Assembly: GCF_020532705.1 (NCBI RefSeq)
Contig: NZ_JAJAVD010000001.1
Coordinates: 930,001-994,000 of the forward strand
DNA length: 64,000 bases
Source: Methylobacillus caricis
GTDB taxonomy: Bacteria; Pseudomonadota; Gammaproteobacteria; Burkholderiales; Methylophilaceae
Direction of reading: 5' to 3'
Numbering within the stretch: position 1 is the first letter of the stretch; each line of letters starts with the position of its first letter. Below are positions 1-10,463 of the stretch, piece after piece. Position numbers and translations under genes: made by a program. A model generated the notes under the pieces. It was not told where the DNA came from and did not search any database. It worked only from the letters and a program-made list of their open reading frames with translations.

Positions 1-3000
1 AATGGCGATGATGAATTATGGGGAGGTATTGGAAACGATACACTGAGTGGCGATGAAGGTAATGATTTGATTATTGGCGGAGATGGCGATGATTTACTCA
101 CCGGGGGCGAGGGTGACGACACCTTAATAGGTGGTGCAGGGAATGATCTGATAATAGCTGGATCCGGAGCTGATTTAATTCAGATTAGTGCAGGACATGG
201 CAATGATACTATCATCGGAGTTTCAGGAGTTGATGTAATTGAATTTGACACTCATCCAATAGGATTTAACGTTAAGAATAATGGGAGTGAGTTGGAGTTT
301 ATTACAAGTACTGGAGCTGTTATTTTAAAAAACTATTCCTTAGATACAACAATTAAAATTGGAAATAATTCTAATAATAAAATTCGGGATTTCTTTAATA
401 TTAATGGATTATATCCGAGTGATATTGTCGAATTTTTTTCTGAATATGATTTGGATATAGTTGGGAACTTTAATGCTGCTGATGTTGTGGCTGGGACTGA
501 TTATAGTGATCAAATATATGGAGGACCAGAAAATGATAATGACGCAGAATTTTGGTATGTGTTAGGGCGTGGAGGAGAAGACACAATTTCAGGATCTTTA
601 TCAGGAAGTATTATTGATATAGGTGCCGAGAGAAATTTTGTTCTGGTAAGAAACGGAACAATAATTACAAGGGATACATTAAATAATTTTTCAAAAAATA
701 ATACTTTAATAATACCAGAAGGTTATGTTCCGGACCATCTTGTATTGTCTCGAGTAAGGAATCCATTGAAATGGAGTAATTTTCAAAACTTGATTGGTGA
801 GGTATTGTCGTCAGAAGCTTTTTCCACGGCGACAACTTATTTTGAAAAAATTCTCATAAATAAAAATTTTCATATTTTTGATAATGTTATAAGAGGTAGT
901 ATAGATTATAGTGATCAAAATGTTTTTGATACTTTAAGAATTCAATCAATAGATGGAAAATTTTATACGGATATTGTGGGATATTTTTCAACTAACCATA
1001 TGAATCAGGTTAATTTCGATGAGATTTTATTTTTAACTGCATTTGATTCAGATGGAAGGTCGTTAAAATTAAATATTGATGAATTGTTAGATGCTAATTC
1101 AGTAAAGTCTAAAGCTGGATTTGGTCCATTCTCTTATTATTCTTTGGGAAATCAATACCATGATTTGCCAAAGTATTATCCAATTTCAGAAGAAGAGCGT
1201 ATTGTTATTGATACTGAAAATGATGGTTATCTGGTAGGTGAAATTACTTATCAAGTGGGAACTTTATCACAAATACATAGTGCTAATTATCTGGACGGTA
1301 TTTATAAATACTCCTCTTTAGGCTATATAAGTTATAAAGGTGATAATAATAGAGACTCATCGTTTAATTTTCAATATATAGAGAGCTATTCATATCCATA
1401 TATTAAAGTTAATAATGTAGATTATGGCTATTATCTAAGTAGATGGGTGTCTCCTACTATCGATAATTTATCTAGTAATGGTCAATATTACATTATGGGG
1501 AATTATATTCCCAAGATAAATGGCGAAAAGCAATATATTAGAGTTTCAGCTCAGGCTGATGTTTTGTTTGGATTTGGCGGGGATGATATTATTTATGCTG
1601 GTGGTGCTTACGAAGAAATTCATGAATTAGGAAGTTCTTATATATTCAGACAACCAGATGGGAGCGGTTATGCTGATATAGTGAATGGAGGTGATGGTGA
1701 TGATACGTATATCTACAAACGAAACGATGGAAATCTTTGGATATATTCGCTGCCAAGCCTGCATAATAATGGGGCATTCGGATTTGATACATTAGATTTA
1801 AGTGATTATCTGATAAATGAGGTTAGCTTTTTCTTTAACGAATATGGTGGAGGGCAGATAAGTAATAATTCAGCATATCCACTCTATATTCTAATCGATG
1901 ATGCATCATTGACAGATTTTCATGTGGATAGAATCATATTTCGTGATGCTATTATCAATGTCCATGAATATATCAGTGAAACTCCATTAAATGATTATTA
2001 TATTGCGGCTGATGGTAGAGAATATTATAGCGATTCATATGGAGGTACGTCATTAGTTAATTCTCCACAAAGAAACTTATCTCAACAGGATGAGATTTCT
2101 CAGCAAAATGGCTCGCCATTTTCTGATTTAATTTTTGTTCAGGATCGGTCGTATGTTAATGGGAATGAAGGTGGAGACCGCTATTTAATATCGAGTGAAA
2201 TTAACTTTTCTGTTATCCAAATGGATAGAAGGGATTTTATTAATTTTAACTTGATCGATAATAATGGAAATATTTTAACCATTGATGCCATATCTCAATC
2301 GAGCTATTCATTCTTTTACAATAACCATCAGGATGTTTTATTGGGAATGAATAAAGAGCAATGGATTGAGAACGGTATTGTGGTAGGAAATGAGAAGTTG
2401 TTTGATGCGAACGAGTATTTTCAATATTCTTATTCCTCATTTGATAGTTTGTATAAACAAAATTTACCAACAAATATTAATTTTAACTATGGCTATTATG
2501 ATGTTGGAGTTTCCAGGCTAGATTTGGATGGCTGGGTCGATATAACATCTGATAGTGATTTATTGAAAGATATATTAATTTCATGGTCAACATTTGAAGG
2601 GGGTATTAAGAAAGACCATTATATTGTCTTGCTCGATTCGTTTGATGAATATGGAAATATTAATGGGGAGTCCTCCCCGGGATTTTCATTAGGTCAATAT
2701 GGTAATGATTATCTGACTAATGCTAGCTACCTGAGTTCAGGAATAAATACTCAAGATATTCATCAGACTGTTTTATATGGACTGAGTGGTGATGATACCT
2801 TGATTGGATATGCTACTGACTATATCTCTGATATGGAAAATGGGGTGTCTTTTTATAAAGGAACAGCAGATTATTTCTACGGCGGAAGTGGCCATGATTA
2901 TATTGATGGTGGTGCAGGGGATGACCTGCTTTATGGCGGCAATGATAACGATACTATCTATGGTGGTTATGGCAATGATCTATTAGATGGTGGCAATGGA

Positions 3001-6000
3001 GTTGACTCATTAATTGGTGGACAAGGAGATGACATCTATGTTGTAGATCATGTTCTGGATGTCGTCATTGAAAACAGTAATGAAGGTATTGATGAAATAC
3101 AGTCCTATATCGATCTTGACCTGAGAAACTATCAACATTTAGAGAATGTAACTCTCTTGGGAAATGAAAAAATCAATGCGACGGGAAATGACGAAAGCAA
3201 TCGCATTAAAGGAAATGGTGCAGGTGGAGTATTACGAGGACTTGATGGCGATGATGTTTATGTTGTTGAGAAAGCGGGAGATATTATCGTCGAAGAATTC
3301 GGCGATGGAATAGATACTGTAGAGACCAGTATTGATATCGAACAGTTGGCAAATAATGTCGAAAACCTGCTTTCAAAAGGCATGGGACTTGTTTTATTTG
3401 GCAACAGGTTAAGCAATATGATTGTCGGGGATGACGGCAACAATCTTTTGAATGGTCGTGGAGGCGGAGATACGTTGGCAGGCGGTGCTGGAGATGATCA
3501 ATATGTTGTATATGACTCCAGGGATGTCATTCACGAGTTTGATGGACAAGGGCGTGACATTGTCTGGGTGAAGACGGAGTATATTCTGGCTACTGATGTA
3601 TCGGTCGAGGAGTTGCGTGCAGATACTGGCATTGGCGCCTCAATTACGGGTAATAATCTTGATAATCTCATTATTGGCGGCACGGGGGAGGATACGCTTG
3701 CAGGCGGTGCTGGAGTGGATACATTATATGGTGGCTTGAATGATGATCTTTACATTTTGAATGATGAATTGGATGTGATCATTGAGCATGAAAATGAAGG
3801 TGCCGACACTGTAGAAATCCAGTTCAACAACATCACTTCGACTGCCACTGAAATTATCCTAGACCAGGGTAATTACCAGAACATTGAAAACATCACCATC
3901 GCAGGAACTGGCCTGTTCAACATCACAGGCGATGCTGCCGACAACATCCTCCAAGGTAATGCCAGCGCCAATACCTTGATTGCCGGATTAGGGGCCGACA
4001 CTTTGATCGGTGGTCAAGGCAATGACCGCTATGTTACAGGCGGCGCTTCATTAAACCCAAGTGAGGATGTCATCATCGAGGATGATGGCGGCAATAATGA
4101 TATCGACACATTAGTATTGAGTGTCAAAGCCCAATCAAGTCCTGAATATCAAAGCTATTTTGCTTTGGTTCGAGAATTGATCCGTACCGAAGATGACCTG
4201 GTGATCCACACTGGCAGCATTGATCCTTCGGTTGAGGGACCAAATCCAGGAGAGTCGTATGATACTGTCCGGATCAAGAACTATTTCAAGGATGACCGTT
4301 ACAAGGTTGAGCAGATCGTCTTTGCTGATGGTGTCACTGTACTGACCGAAGACCTTATTGCCGAAAAAGGCTATCTCTATCTAGGCTCTATGGAAGATGA
4401 CTTTATGGAAGCCGAAGACGGAATCATTAAAATATCCGGCCAGGCCGGTGATGACATTATCTTCGGCAATGACGAAGACAACACCATCGAAGGTGGGGAA
4501 GGAGATGATTTGTTGTTCGGCTTGCTGGGTAATGACATGATCTATGGCGATGCCGGGGACGATTATCTTAGCGGTGATGAAGGTAATGACACGCTGTACG
4601 GCGGCTCAGGGAACGACACCTACGAATTCGGCAAAGGCTATGGAGTTGACCGTGCCATAGATGACAACACCAGCGAAACCTCCACGATATTCCTTGCCAA
4701 TATCAGTTCCACTAATACCAGTATCAGGTTTGAACAAACAACTTATAACACTGACTCATTAGCTGACAACGGCCCGCGTAGCCTTAAAATCAGTTTTACC
4801 GATAGTACTGATCAAATGATCTTTGATCAGTGGTGGGGAGACGCTAGCACTGACGCCAATCGCTTTATTCAATTTTCTGACAATGTCGTTATGACGTTGA
4901 GCGAGCTCGAGCAAAAACTATTTGTTGCTGCTAGTACGAACAGCAACGATACGATTTTCGGCTCAGGCCGTGACGACGTGATCAGCGGTGGCAATGGCAA
5001 TGACCGGATATTTGGCAGTAGCGGCAATGACACATTGAATGGAGATGCCGGTAACGATTATCTGTATGGTGGCCTGGGGAATGATGTGCTGTATGGTGGG
5101 ATCGGCAATGACCTACTACATGGCAATGAAGGCAATGATTCCTTGTATGGTGGTGACGGAAACGACACTCTAAATGGTGGTACCGGGGCTGACCTGATGG
5201 ATGGCGGTGCTGGTTTCAATACCTTCTATGTCGATCATCATGGCGACCAGGTGATTGGTGACGGATTGATTTACTCCCAACTTGATCACTATCAGCTAGG
5301 GGCTGCAAACCTGAATGAAGTGACAGTGATTGCAGGTATTGGTGGCAATGTCATTGGCAACAGCCATGACAACCGCATCAATGGCAATACCGATGCCAAC
5401 CTGCTACAGGGCAATGCCGGCAACGATACCTTGACTGGCTATGGGGGGCATGACGCATTGCAAGGTGGAGCAGGACAGGATTATTTGGTCCAGGGAAATT
5501 CCTGGCTCAATGCCAATATCGTGCTGGATGGCGGAGCTGGCGATGATGTACTGCGGAGTGGTGCTACCCATGACTTTTTTGCCGGAGGCCAAGGGAATGA
5601 CCAATTGCAGCTAAGCTGGATTGAAAGTGATATTGACGGATCAGAGTTTGCAACTTCGTCTGGCTGGGACGTGATTGCCTTCAATAGCGGAGATGGTCAC
5701 GACACCATTCTGGATATTGATGGTGTGCAAGCTACTCTTTCCTTGGGAGGAGTAGACTACAACAGTTTGCGCTTCAGCAAATCCAGCAATGATCTCAAGC
5801 TGCAGGTGGATAGCAATAGCAGTATTACATTCAAGGACTGGTATGCCTCAAGCAATAATCGCTCTGTCGCTACCTTGCAGGTGATTGCCGAGTCCATGGC
5901 AGCGTTCAATGCCAATGGGAGCAATACGCTTTTGGATGATAAAGTCGAAACCTTCGACTTCCTACAGTTGGTCAATAGCTTTGATGCAGCACGCGATGCC

Positions 6001-6234
6001 AACAGCAATCTGGTTGACTGGGCGTTGATCAACAAATTGCTGGATTCCCACTTAGGTGGAAGTGATACCGAAGTCATTGGTGGGGATCTGGCATACCACT
6101 ATGGCATGAACGGCAATCTGACCGACGTTGGTTTCGAGGCAGCCAAGAGTGTGTTGAGCCAAGTTGGGTTTGGACAAATAACCCAGCAATTCAACCAACA
6201 AAATTGGCAGTCTGAGCCGATTAAGCTTGCTTGA
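1..6234 (+). CDS. RTX-type calcium-binding secreted protein, 5' end missing
   Basis: The reading frame is open from the first base, so the start lies upstream; 2077 residues are visible. Clusters of RTX nonapeptide repeats (GGxGxDxLx type, e.g. [20 protein letters not shown]) occur near nt 1-160, 1560-1720, 2770-3060, 3400-3740, 3960-4030, 4440-4620, 4960-5220 and 5400-5600. Such repeats form calcium-binding beta rolls in proteins exported by type I secretion. Between them are segments resembling the haemolysin-type calcium-binding-related domain, such as those ending in [12 protein letters not shown] (nt about 4250-4340) and near nt 4780-4900 and 5760-5890. No protease or lipase motif was recognised, so the role (adhesin, S-layer or toxin) is open. 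The stretch from about nt 190 to 2750 is markedly AT-rich and nearly repeat-free, unlike the GC-richer 3' half. The next gene, 10 nt downstream, encodes the matching membrane-fusion protein. Confidence 0.9.
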   Translation, partial: NGDDELWGGIGNDTLSGDEGNDLIIGGDGDDLLTGGEGDDTLIGGAGNDLIIAGSGADLIQISAGHGNDTIIGVSGVDVIEFDTHPIGFNVKNNGSELEFITSTGAVILKNYSLDTTIKIGNNSNNKIRDFFNINGLYPSDIVEFFSEYDLDIVGNFNAADVVAGTDYSDQIYGGPENDNDAEFWYVLGRGGEDTISGSLSGSIIDIGAERNFVLVRNGTIITRDTLNNFSKNNTLIIPEGYVPDHLVLSRVRNPLKWSNFQNLIGEVLSSEAFSTATTYFEKILINKNFHIFDNVIRGSIDYSDQNVFDTLRIQSIDGKFYTDIVGYFSTNHMNQVNFDEILFLTAFDSDGRSLKLNIDELLDANSVKSKAGFGPFSYYSLGNQYHDLPKYYPISEEERIVIDTENDGYLVGEITYQVGTLSQIHSANYLDGIYKYSSLGYISYKGDNNRDSSFNFQYIESYSYPYIKVNNVDYGYYLSRWVSPTIDNLSSNGQYYIMGNYIPKINGEKQYIRVSAQADVLFGFGGDDIIYAGGAYEEIHELGSSYIFRQPDGSGYADIVNGGDGDDTYIYKRNDGNLWIYSLPSLHNNGAFGFDTLDLSDYLINEVSFFFNEYGGGQISNNSAYPLYILIDDASLTDFHVDRIIFRDAIINVHEYISETPLNDYYIAADGREYYSDSYGGTSLVNSPQRNLSQQDEISQQNGSPFSDLIFVQDRSYVNGNEGGDRYLISSEINFSVIQMDRRDFINFNLIDNNGNILTIDAISQSSYSFFYNNHQDVLLGMNKEQWIENGIVVGNEKLFDANEYFQYSYSSFDSLYKQNLPTNINFNYGYYDVGVSRLDLDGWVDITSDSDLLKDILISWSTFEGGIKKDHYIVLLDSFDEYGNINGESSPGFSLGQYGNDYLTNASYLSSGINTQDIHQTVLYGLSGDDTLIGYATDYISDMENGVSFYKGTADYFYGGSGHDYIDGGAGDDLLYGGNDNDTIYGGYGNDLLDGGNGVDSLIGGQGDDIYVVDHVLDVVIENSNEGIDEIQSYIDLDLRNYQHLENVTLLGNEKINATGNDESNRIKGNGAGGVLRGLDGDDVYVVEKAGDIIVEEFGDGIDTVETSIDIEQLANNVENLLSKGMGLVLFGNRLSNMIVGDDGNNLLNGRGGGDTLAGGAGDDQYVVYDSRDVIHEFDGQGRDIVWVKTEYILATDVSVEELRADTGIGASITGNNLDNLIIGGTGEDTLAGGAGVDTLYGGLNDDLYILNDELDVIIEHENEGADTVEIQFNNITSTATEIILDQGNYQNIENITIAGTGLFNITGDAADNILQGNASANTLIAGLGADTLIGGQGNDRYVTGGASLNPSEDVIIEDDGGNNDIDTLVLSVKAQSSPEYQSYFALVRELIRTEDDLVIHTGSIDPSVEGPNPGESYDTVRIKNYFKDDRYKVEQIVFADGVTVLTEDLIAEKGYLYLGSMEDDFMEAEDGIIKISGQAGDDIIFGNDEDNTIEGGEGDDLLFGLLGNDMIYGDAGDDYLSGDEGNDTLYGGSGNDTYEFGKGYGVDRAIDDNTSETSTIFLANISSTNTSIRFEQTTYNTDSLADNGPRSLKISFTDSTDQMIFDQWWGDASTDANRFIQFSDNVVMTLSELEQKLFVAASTNSNDTIFGSGRDDVISGGNGNDRIFGSSGNDTLNGDAGNDYLYGGLGNDVLYGGIGNDLLHGNEGNDSLYGGDGNDTLNGGTGADLMDGGAGFNTFYVDHHGDQVIGDGLIYSQLDHYQLGAANLNEVTVIAGIGGNVIGNSHDNRINGNTDANLLQGNAGNDTLTGYGGHDALQGGAGQDYLVQGNSWLNANIVLDGGAGDDVLRSGATHDFFAGGQGNDQLQLSWIESDIDGSEFATSSGWDVIAFNSGDGHDTILDIDGVQATLSLGGVDYNSLRFSKSSNDLKLQVDSNSSITFKDWYASSNNRSVATLQVIAESMAAFNANGSNTLLDDKVETFDFLQLVNSFDAARDANSNLVDWALINKLLDSHLGGSDTEVIGGDLAYHYGMNGNLTDVGFEAAKSVLSQVGFGQITQQFNQQNWQSEPIKLA

Positions 6235-6244
6235 GTGAATATTG

Positions 6245-7615
6245 ATGTTTAAACAAGCTAGCCGTATGAAACAGGGGCTGGACTTTGCACCAGACTTGCT
6301 GCATCTCCAGGAGGACTTGCCTTCCCCTTTACCCAGGATAGTATTGAGAGGGCTGTTGCTCTTGTTACTTGCCTTGATTGTATGGACCATGTTTGGACGT
6401 CTTGATGTGGTAGCGGTTGCAGACGGCAAATTGATTCCCTCAACATATCTCAAGATCGTCCAGCCAGCTGAGGCCGGAATCGTACGGGAAATCACCGTGC
6501 GTGACGGCCAGCATGTGCAGGCTGGGGAAGTCTTGGTACGTATGGATGCCAATATTTCAGAAGCCGACAGCAAATCCATTCGGCAAGCGCGCGAGTATAA
6601 ATCCCTGGAGCTTAGAAGGGTTGAGGCGGAAATTCAAAACCTCCCTTTCGAACGCCAGCCGGAGGATTCACCGGAATTGTTTTCTCGTATCCTTGCTGAG
6701 TACCACTCAAATCGCCTCGCGCTGGAAGACAATGTCCAAACAGAAAAAGCTGCGTTGCAGAAATCCAGGCATGACCTTGCGGCCAATCTTGAATTGCAAC
6801 GTAAGCTGGAAGAAACCCTGCCAAGTTACAAAGCGCAGGAAGCTGCTTATGAAAAGCTGGGAAAGGTAGGGTTTGCGGGCAGTCTGATGGTGCTCGATAA
6901 GCAACGCGAACGCATTGAGAGGGAACAGGACTTTCATGCCCAGCAATACAATGCTGAAAGCCTGAAGGCTAACATACTGCAGTCAGAAAGGCGTATCGCC
7001 CAGATATTCTCCGACTACAGAAGAAAACTTGAGGCAGAGCGAGTCAGTACCTATGCTGAAGTCCAGCGGCTTGACCAGGAATGGGCAAAACAGGCTCACC
7101 GTAACAGCCTGCTTGAGTTGCGGGCTCCACAGGCGGGAATTATCAAGGACCTTGCCACACATACGCCTGGTACCGTTGTTTCCCCTGGTACCGTGCTGAT
7201 GACGCTTGTGCCGAATGATGAACAGTTATTGGCCGAGGTCTGGGTGAAGAATACCGATGCCGGTTTTGTCAGGGAAGGGCAGGAGGTGCAGGTGAAGCTG
7301 TTTGCTTACCCATTCCAGAAATATGGCATGGTGACTGGGGAGGTATTGCAGGTGAGCGCGGATTCCACTGACAGATCGCCTGGAAGCAACAACCAGCAAA
7401 CAGGCGCGGATGCTTCCCAGCCTGCCAGTGCCCAATTCTCCTATCGGGCGCTAATCAAGCTCCAGTCTCAGCATCTTGCATTTGACAGTCAACAGCTGAA
7501 CCTAACTCCTGGGATGCAAGTTGCTGCCGAGATCAAACTCATTGATCAGACGATCATGGAGTATCTGCTATCGCCTGTGAGGAAGGCGTTTCATGAAGCG
7601 GCACGGGAGCGTTGA
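6245..7615 (+). CDS. HlyD-family membrane fusion protein of type I secretion
   Basis: A 456-residue periplasmic adaptor that would link an inner-membrane ABC exporter to a TolC-like outer membrane channel. It has a cytoplasmic N-terminus, one membrane segment (about residues 35-52, LRGLLLLLLALIVWTMFGRL), a biotinyl-lipoyl-like half motif (VQPAEAGIVREI), a long charged helical hairpin (about residues 100-290), and a second lipoyl half (LELRAPQAGIIKDLA). Length and order fit the HlyD/LktD family. ATG at 6245 is taken as start; a TTG lies one codon upstream. The gene follows the RTX protein by 10 nt, so co-transcription and a role in exporting that protein are inferred. No ABC exporter or TolC partner is adjacent in the window; the ABC gene is probably upstream of base 1. 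Confidence 0.92.
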   Translation: MFKQASRMKQGLDFAPDLLHLQEDLPSPLPRIVLRGLLLLLLALIVWTMFGRLDVVAVADGKLIPSTYLKIVQPAEAGIVREITVRDGQHVQAGEVLVRMDANISEADSKSIRQAREYKSLELRRVEAEIQNLPFERQPEDSPELFSRILAEYHSNRLALEDNVQTEKAALQKSRHDLAANLELQRKLEETLPSYKAQEAAYEKLGKVGFAGSLMVLDKQRERIEREQDFHAQQYNAESLKANILQSERRIAQIFSDYRRKLEAERVSTYAEVQRLDQEWAKQAHRNSLLELRAPQAGIIKDLATHTPGTVVSPGTVLMTLVPNDEQLLAEVWVKNTDAGFVREGQEVQVKLFAYPFQKYGMVTGEVLQVSADSTDRSPGSNNQQTGADASQPASAQFSYRALIKLQSQHLAFDSQQLNLTPGMQVAAEIKLIDQTIMEYLLSPVRKAFHEAARER

Positions 7616-7671
7616 ATTGTTCCTTTTGTTTGCTGTGCTCCATATCGTGGCGGGTCTTGACCTCTCTGCAT

Positions 7672-7703
7672 AATCCACATATATTTCCACATATATGTGG
7701 ATT
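7672..7703. promoter_or_regulatory. Perfect 13-bp inverted repeat, probable antitoxin operator
   Basis: AATCCACATATAT (7672-7684) and its exact reverse complement (7691-7703) flank a 6-base spacer. It ends 4 bases before the GAGGAG ribosome binding site (7708-7713) of the RHH antitoxin gene. RHH antitoxins usually bind such palindromes to repress their own operon, so this is the likely autoregulatory site. The element CCACATATAT is also repeated directly inside it (7675-7684 and 7687-7696). Confidence 0.7.
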
Positions 7704-7721
7704 GCTTGAGGAGTGTATATC

Positions 7722-7958
7722 ATGTCCCAAATTACCCTGTATCTGGACGATGCCACGCAAGCACTGGTGGAGCAGGCTGCACAAGCCAACGGCGTATCAA
7801 AAAGCCGCTGGGTGGCAGATATCATTCGCAAACATGCCGGTCATGAATGGCCACAAAATGTTTTGGCTCTGGCCGGGCAGTTTGCCGATTTTCCGCTGCG
7901 TGAGGAAGGGCAGAAAGCCCATGCCCAGCCAGCGGATGTGCCCAGGGTAGGATTTTGA
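7722..7958 (+). CDS. Ribbon-helix-helix antitoxin
   Basis: A 78-residue protein beginning SQITLYLDDATQALVEQAA. A beta strand followed by two helices (to about residue 45, SKSRWVADIIRKH) is the CopG/MetJ-type ribbon-helix-helix fold used by many VapB-like antitoxins to bind DNA as dimers. The C-terminal half is polar and would wrap the toxin. ATG at 7722 is chosen because GAGGAG sits 8 nt upstream; an in-frame GTG at 7713 overlaps that site. The stop codon abuts the ATG of the PIN-domain toxin. Autoregulation through the inverted repeat just upstream is inferred. Confidence 0.85.
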   Translation: MSQITLYLDDATQALVEQAAQANGVSKSRWVADIIRKHAGHEWPQNVLALAGQFADFPLREEGQKAHAQPADVPRVGF

Positions 7959-8375
7959 ATGATTCTGCTCGATACCAACACCATCAGCTATTACTTTCGG
8001 GGCGATGCGCAGGTAGTGCCGCGCTTGCAGGCTTTATCCCCTGCTGATGTAGGCGTGCCCGCCATCGCTGCTTATGAGCTGCGTTACGGCTTGCTGCGTC
8101 TGCCGACAGAAGTCGCTGCACCGCGCCTGGTCGCATTAGCGCAATTGCTTGGGCACCTGCAAATAATGCCGTTTGATGCCGAATGTGCCGAACATGCTGC
8201 CGGGTTGCGGGCCGACCTGGAACAGCTTGGCACCCCTATTGGCCCGCACGATACCTTGATTGCTGCTACTGCCTTACGCCACGATGCTGCTTTGGTGACC
8301 CGCAATGTGCGTGAATTTTCCCGTGTGCCGGGTTTGCAGATAATTAACTGGCATGACGATGATGCGCCGGCCTAG
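7959..8375 (+). CDS. PIN-domain toxin, VapC-like ribonuclease
   Basis: A 138-residue PIN domain protein, normal length for VapC toxins, which cut RNA (often tRNA or rRNA) using a metal held by acidic residues. Expected positions are visible: D5 in LLDTN, E40 in AAYELRYG, D98 in GPHDTLIAATA, and the terminal VTRNVREFSRVPGL motif. The start ATG directly follows the antitoxin stop codon (TGA-ATG), so the two are translationally coupled. It converges on cysH with only 18 bases between the stop codons and no clear terminator. Confidence 0.9.
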   Translation: MILLDTNTISYYFRGDAQVVPRLQALSPADVGVPAIAAYELRYGLLRLPTEVAAPRLVALAQLLGHLQIMPFDAECAEHAAGLRADLEQLGTPIGPHDTLIAATALRHDAALVTRNVREFSRVPGLQIINWHDDDAPA

Positions 8376-8393
8376 TGAGTTGCCGGTTACCTT

Positions 8394-9014
8394 CTAGTGC
8401 GCCAGATGCAAGCCGCACTCGCGGTTTTCTTCCCCTTTGGTCGGGTCGAAATAATCAAAGTTGTTCGGCAGGTTGTTGGCCGTCAGGTATTGATACAAGT
8501 CTTTGGAAGACCAGTGCAACAGGGGAGCAACCTTGATCAAACCATCCGGGTTGATGCTGACAGGGTCCATTTGCGCCCGCACTGCGGTGTCGGTGGCACG
8601 CAATGCAGTGAACCAGATTTCAGGTGCGGTTTCACGCAGGGCTCTCGCAAAGGGTTCCAGTTTTACCTCTTCAGTAAATGCTGCATGGCGCGGATCGTCC
8701 AGGCCTGGAACCAGGCCGTCAATGGCTTCACGATGTGCACGGGAACGTTTGGGCAGGTATATAGTGAGGTTGAGGTTCAGTTGCTTGCTGACTTCGTCAG
8801 CAAAGCGGTAGGTGGCTTCGGTGTTGTAGCCACTGTCCATCCAGATCACGGGCGTGTCCGGCTTGACCTTGGCGACCATATGCAGGATAACGGCTTCGAA
8901 TGGACGGAAGTTGGTGGTGCAGATAGCTTTTTTGTTCAGGCTTAAAGCCCATTCCACCAGTTTTTCAGCCCGATGGCCGAGGTCTGCATTGATTTTTTCC
9001 AGGTCCAATTCCAT
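8394..9014 (-). CDS. cysH: Phosphoadenylylsulfate reductase (CysH)
   Basis: A 206-residue PAPS/APS reductase that reduces activated sulfate to sulfite in assimilatory sulfate reduction. The PP-loop region (TTNFRPFEAVILHM), the substrate motif VIWMDSGYNTEATYRF and the C-terminal catalytic cysteine in ENRECGLHLAH are present. The paired cysteines that bind a 4Fe-4S cluster in plant-type APS reductases are absent, which points to the thioredoxin-dependent PAPS-reducing class. ATG at 9014 is chosen because a GGAG lies about 7 nt upstream; a TTG at 9068 would add 18 residues but has no good ribosome binding site. It is separate from cysDN and cysI, which lie about 4.5 kb away on the same strand. 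Confidence 0.9.
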   Translation of the reverse strand: MELDLEKINADLGHRAEKLVEWALSLNKKAICTTNFRPFEAVILHMVAKVKPDTPVIWMDSGYNTEATYRFADEVSKQLNLNLTIYLPKRSRAHREAIDGLVPGLDDPRHAAFTEEVKLEPFARALRETAPEIWFTALRATDTAVRAQMDPVSINPDGLIKVAPLLHWSSKDLYQYLTANNLPNNFDYFDPTKGEENRECGLHLAH

Positions 9015-9182
9015 TTGAAGCTCCAGTTCAGGGGTATGCCAGTCTAACAAGGCTTTATATTGTAACAAAGCTAGCAGGGCTATATATATGGGGCAGGGTT
9101 GATTAACATTAATCGCTTGATGTGGTTGCGCTCGGGTACATGATGCAATAGCCTATATATTCAGCCAGTTGAAGGAGTCGCG

Positions 9183-10379
9183 ATGTTCACTGCAATATTG
9201 CATAACCAGATACAAAAAAGTCTGACAGGTTTACCTGTTGCCGTGAGGTGGGGTGAGCAGGAGGTAGCCTCTTATCCAGATCCCAAGGTATCCATCATTG
9301 TCAAGAATCCCAAGGTGTTTACCATTCTTGCCAATCCCACACTTGGTGGCTTGGCCCGTGCTTATGTTGAGGGCTGGGTGGATTTGCAGGGGAGCGCAAA
9401 GGATATTCTTTCTCTGGGGCAGGCTTATTGCGGCACTGATGCCAGCGCTGATGCGGGAACACGCAAGGACTGGCGATGGTGGCGGCATACGCGCAGCCGT
9501 GACAGGCGAAACATCAACTATCATTACGATGTTTCCAATGATTTCTATGGATTGTGGCTTGATAAGCAGCGAGTGTATTCGTGTGCCTATTTTGAGAATC
9601 AGGACGATAGTCTTGATGTGGCGCAGCAAAAGAAGTTGGACCATATCTGCAAAAAACTCATGTTGAAGCCTGGCGAGCATCTACTGGATATTGGATGTGG
9701 CTGGGGTGGACTGGTACTGAATGCGGTCGAACATTATGGGGTGAGTGCTCTGGGCATTACCTTGTCTGAAAACCAGCATGCCTATGTGACGGAACAGATC
9801 AAGCAACGTCAGTTGCAAGGCAGACTGGAGGTCAGGCTGATGGATTATCGCGATCTTCCTGAAGACGAGTCTTTCGACAAGATCGCCAGTGTTGGCATGT
9901 TTGAACATGTGGGGCGGCGTAACCTGCGACTTTATTTCAATAAGATTTTCAGTTTGCTTAAGCCGGGCGGCCTGGTCATGAACCACGGCATTACATCGGT
10001 AGGGCTCAAGAGCGGTGGCCTGGGCAGCGGAATTGCGGAGTTTATTGATGAGTATGTCTTCCCTGGCGGTGAGCTGGTCCATGTCTCCCAAGTCATGTCT
10101 GAGCTTTCGGCAGCCAGCCTTGAGCCTCTTGATGCAGAGAATCTTCGCCCTCACTATGGAAGAACCTTGTGGGATTGGGTGGAGCGGCTTGAAGCTCATC
10201 ATGATCAGGCGTTGCAGATGATAGACGAGCGTAACTACCGTATATGGCGGATTTATATGGCGGGCTCGGCATTTTCATTTGATCGTAACTGGCTGGCACT
10301 TTTCCAGATACTGGCAGGCAAACCTCAGCCGGATGGCACTATGAATTACCCATACAATCGCCAGCATGTATACACTTGA
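9183..10379 (+). CDS. cfa: Cyclopropane-fatty-acyl-phospholipid synthase
   Basis: A 398-residue SAM-dependent enzyme that adds a methylene bridge to unsaturated acyl chains of membrane phospholipids. The SAM-binding motif LLDIGCGWGGL lies around residues 166-176. Other Cfa-family signatures are NYHYDVSNDFYGLWLD, YSCAYF, SVGMFEHVGRRN and YVFPGGEL. Length is standard. The start ATG has GAAGGAG 6 nt upstream. It is divergent from cysH across about 170 bases. Cfa is typically induced on entry to stationary phase or under membrane stress; no specific control element was recognised here. Confidence 0.95.
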   Translation: MFTAILHNQIQKSLTGLPVAVRWGEQEVASYPDPKVSIIVKNPKVFTILANPTLGGLARAYVEGWVDLQGSAKDILSLGQAYCGTDASADAGTRKDWRWWRHTRSRDRRNINYHYDVSNDFYGLWLDKQRVYSCAYFENQDDSLDVAQQKKLDHICKKLMLKPGEHLLDIGCGWGGLVLNAVEHYGVSALGITLSENQHAYVTEQIKQRQLQGRLEVRLMDYRDLPEDESFDKIASVGMFEHVGRRNLRLYFNKIFSLLKPGGLVMNHGITSVGLKSGGLGSGIAEFIDEYVFPGGELVHVSQVMSELSAASLEPLDAENLRPHYGRTLWDWVERLEAHHDQALQMIDERNYRIWRIYMAGSAFSFDRNWLALFQILAGKPQPDGTMNYPYNRQHVYT

Positions 10380-10396
10380 TGCGTAATTCCAGAGCG

Positions 10397-10441
10397 TATA
10401 ATCGCTAACCCAAGTTTATTTCATTTCGCGGTCATGCCGCG
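10397..10441 (+). promoter_or_regulatory. Possible promoter -10 and leader hairpin before the MFS gene
   Basis: A consensus TATAAT lies at 10397-10402, with TTGATG at 10376-10381 (overlapping the cfa stop codon) 15 bases upstream. Spacing is short, so the -35 call is weak. A small hairpin CGCGG-tcatg-CCGCG (10427-10441) follows in the leader. Confidence 0.35.
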
Positions 10442-10463
10442 TGTTTCCGGCTGATCATTTCCT

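Noticed and set aside
4440-5600. Tandem repeats that at DNA level look like a repeat array.
   Set aside because: They are the coding repeats of the RTX beta roll with irregular DNA sequence, not a CRISPR or satellite array.
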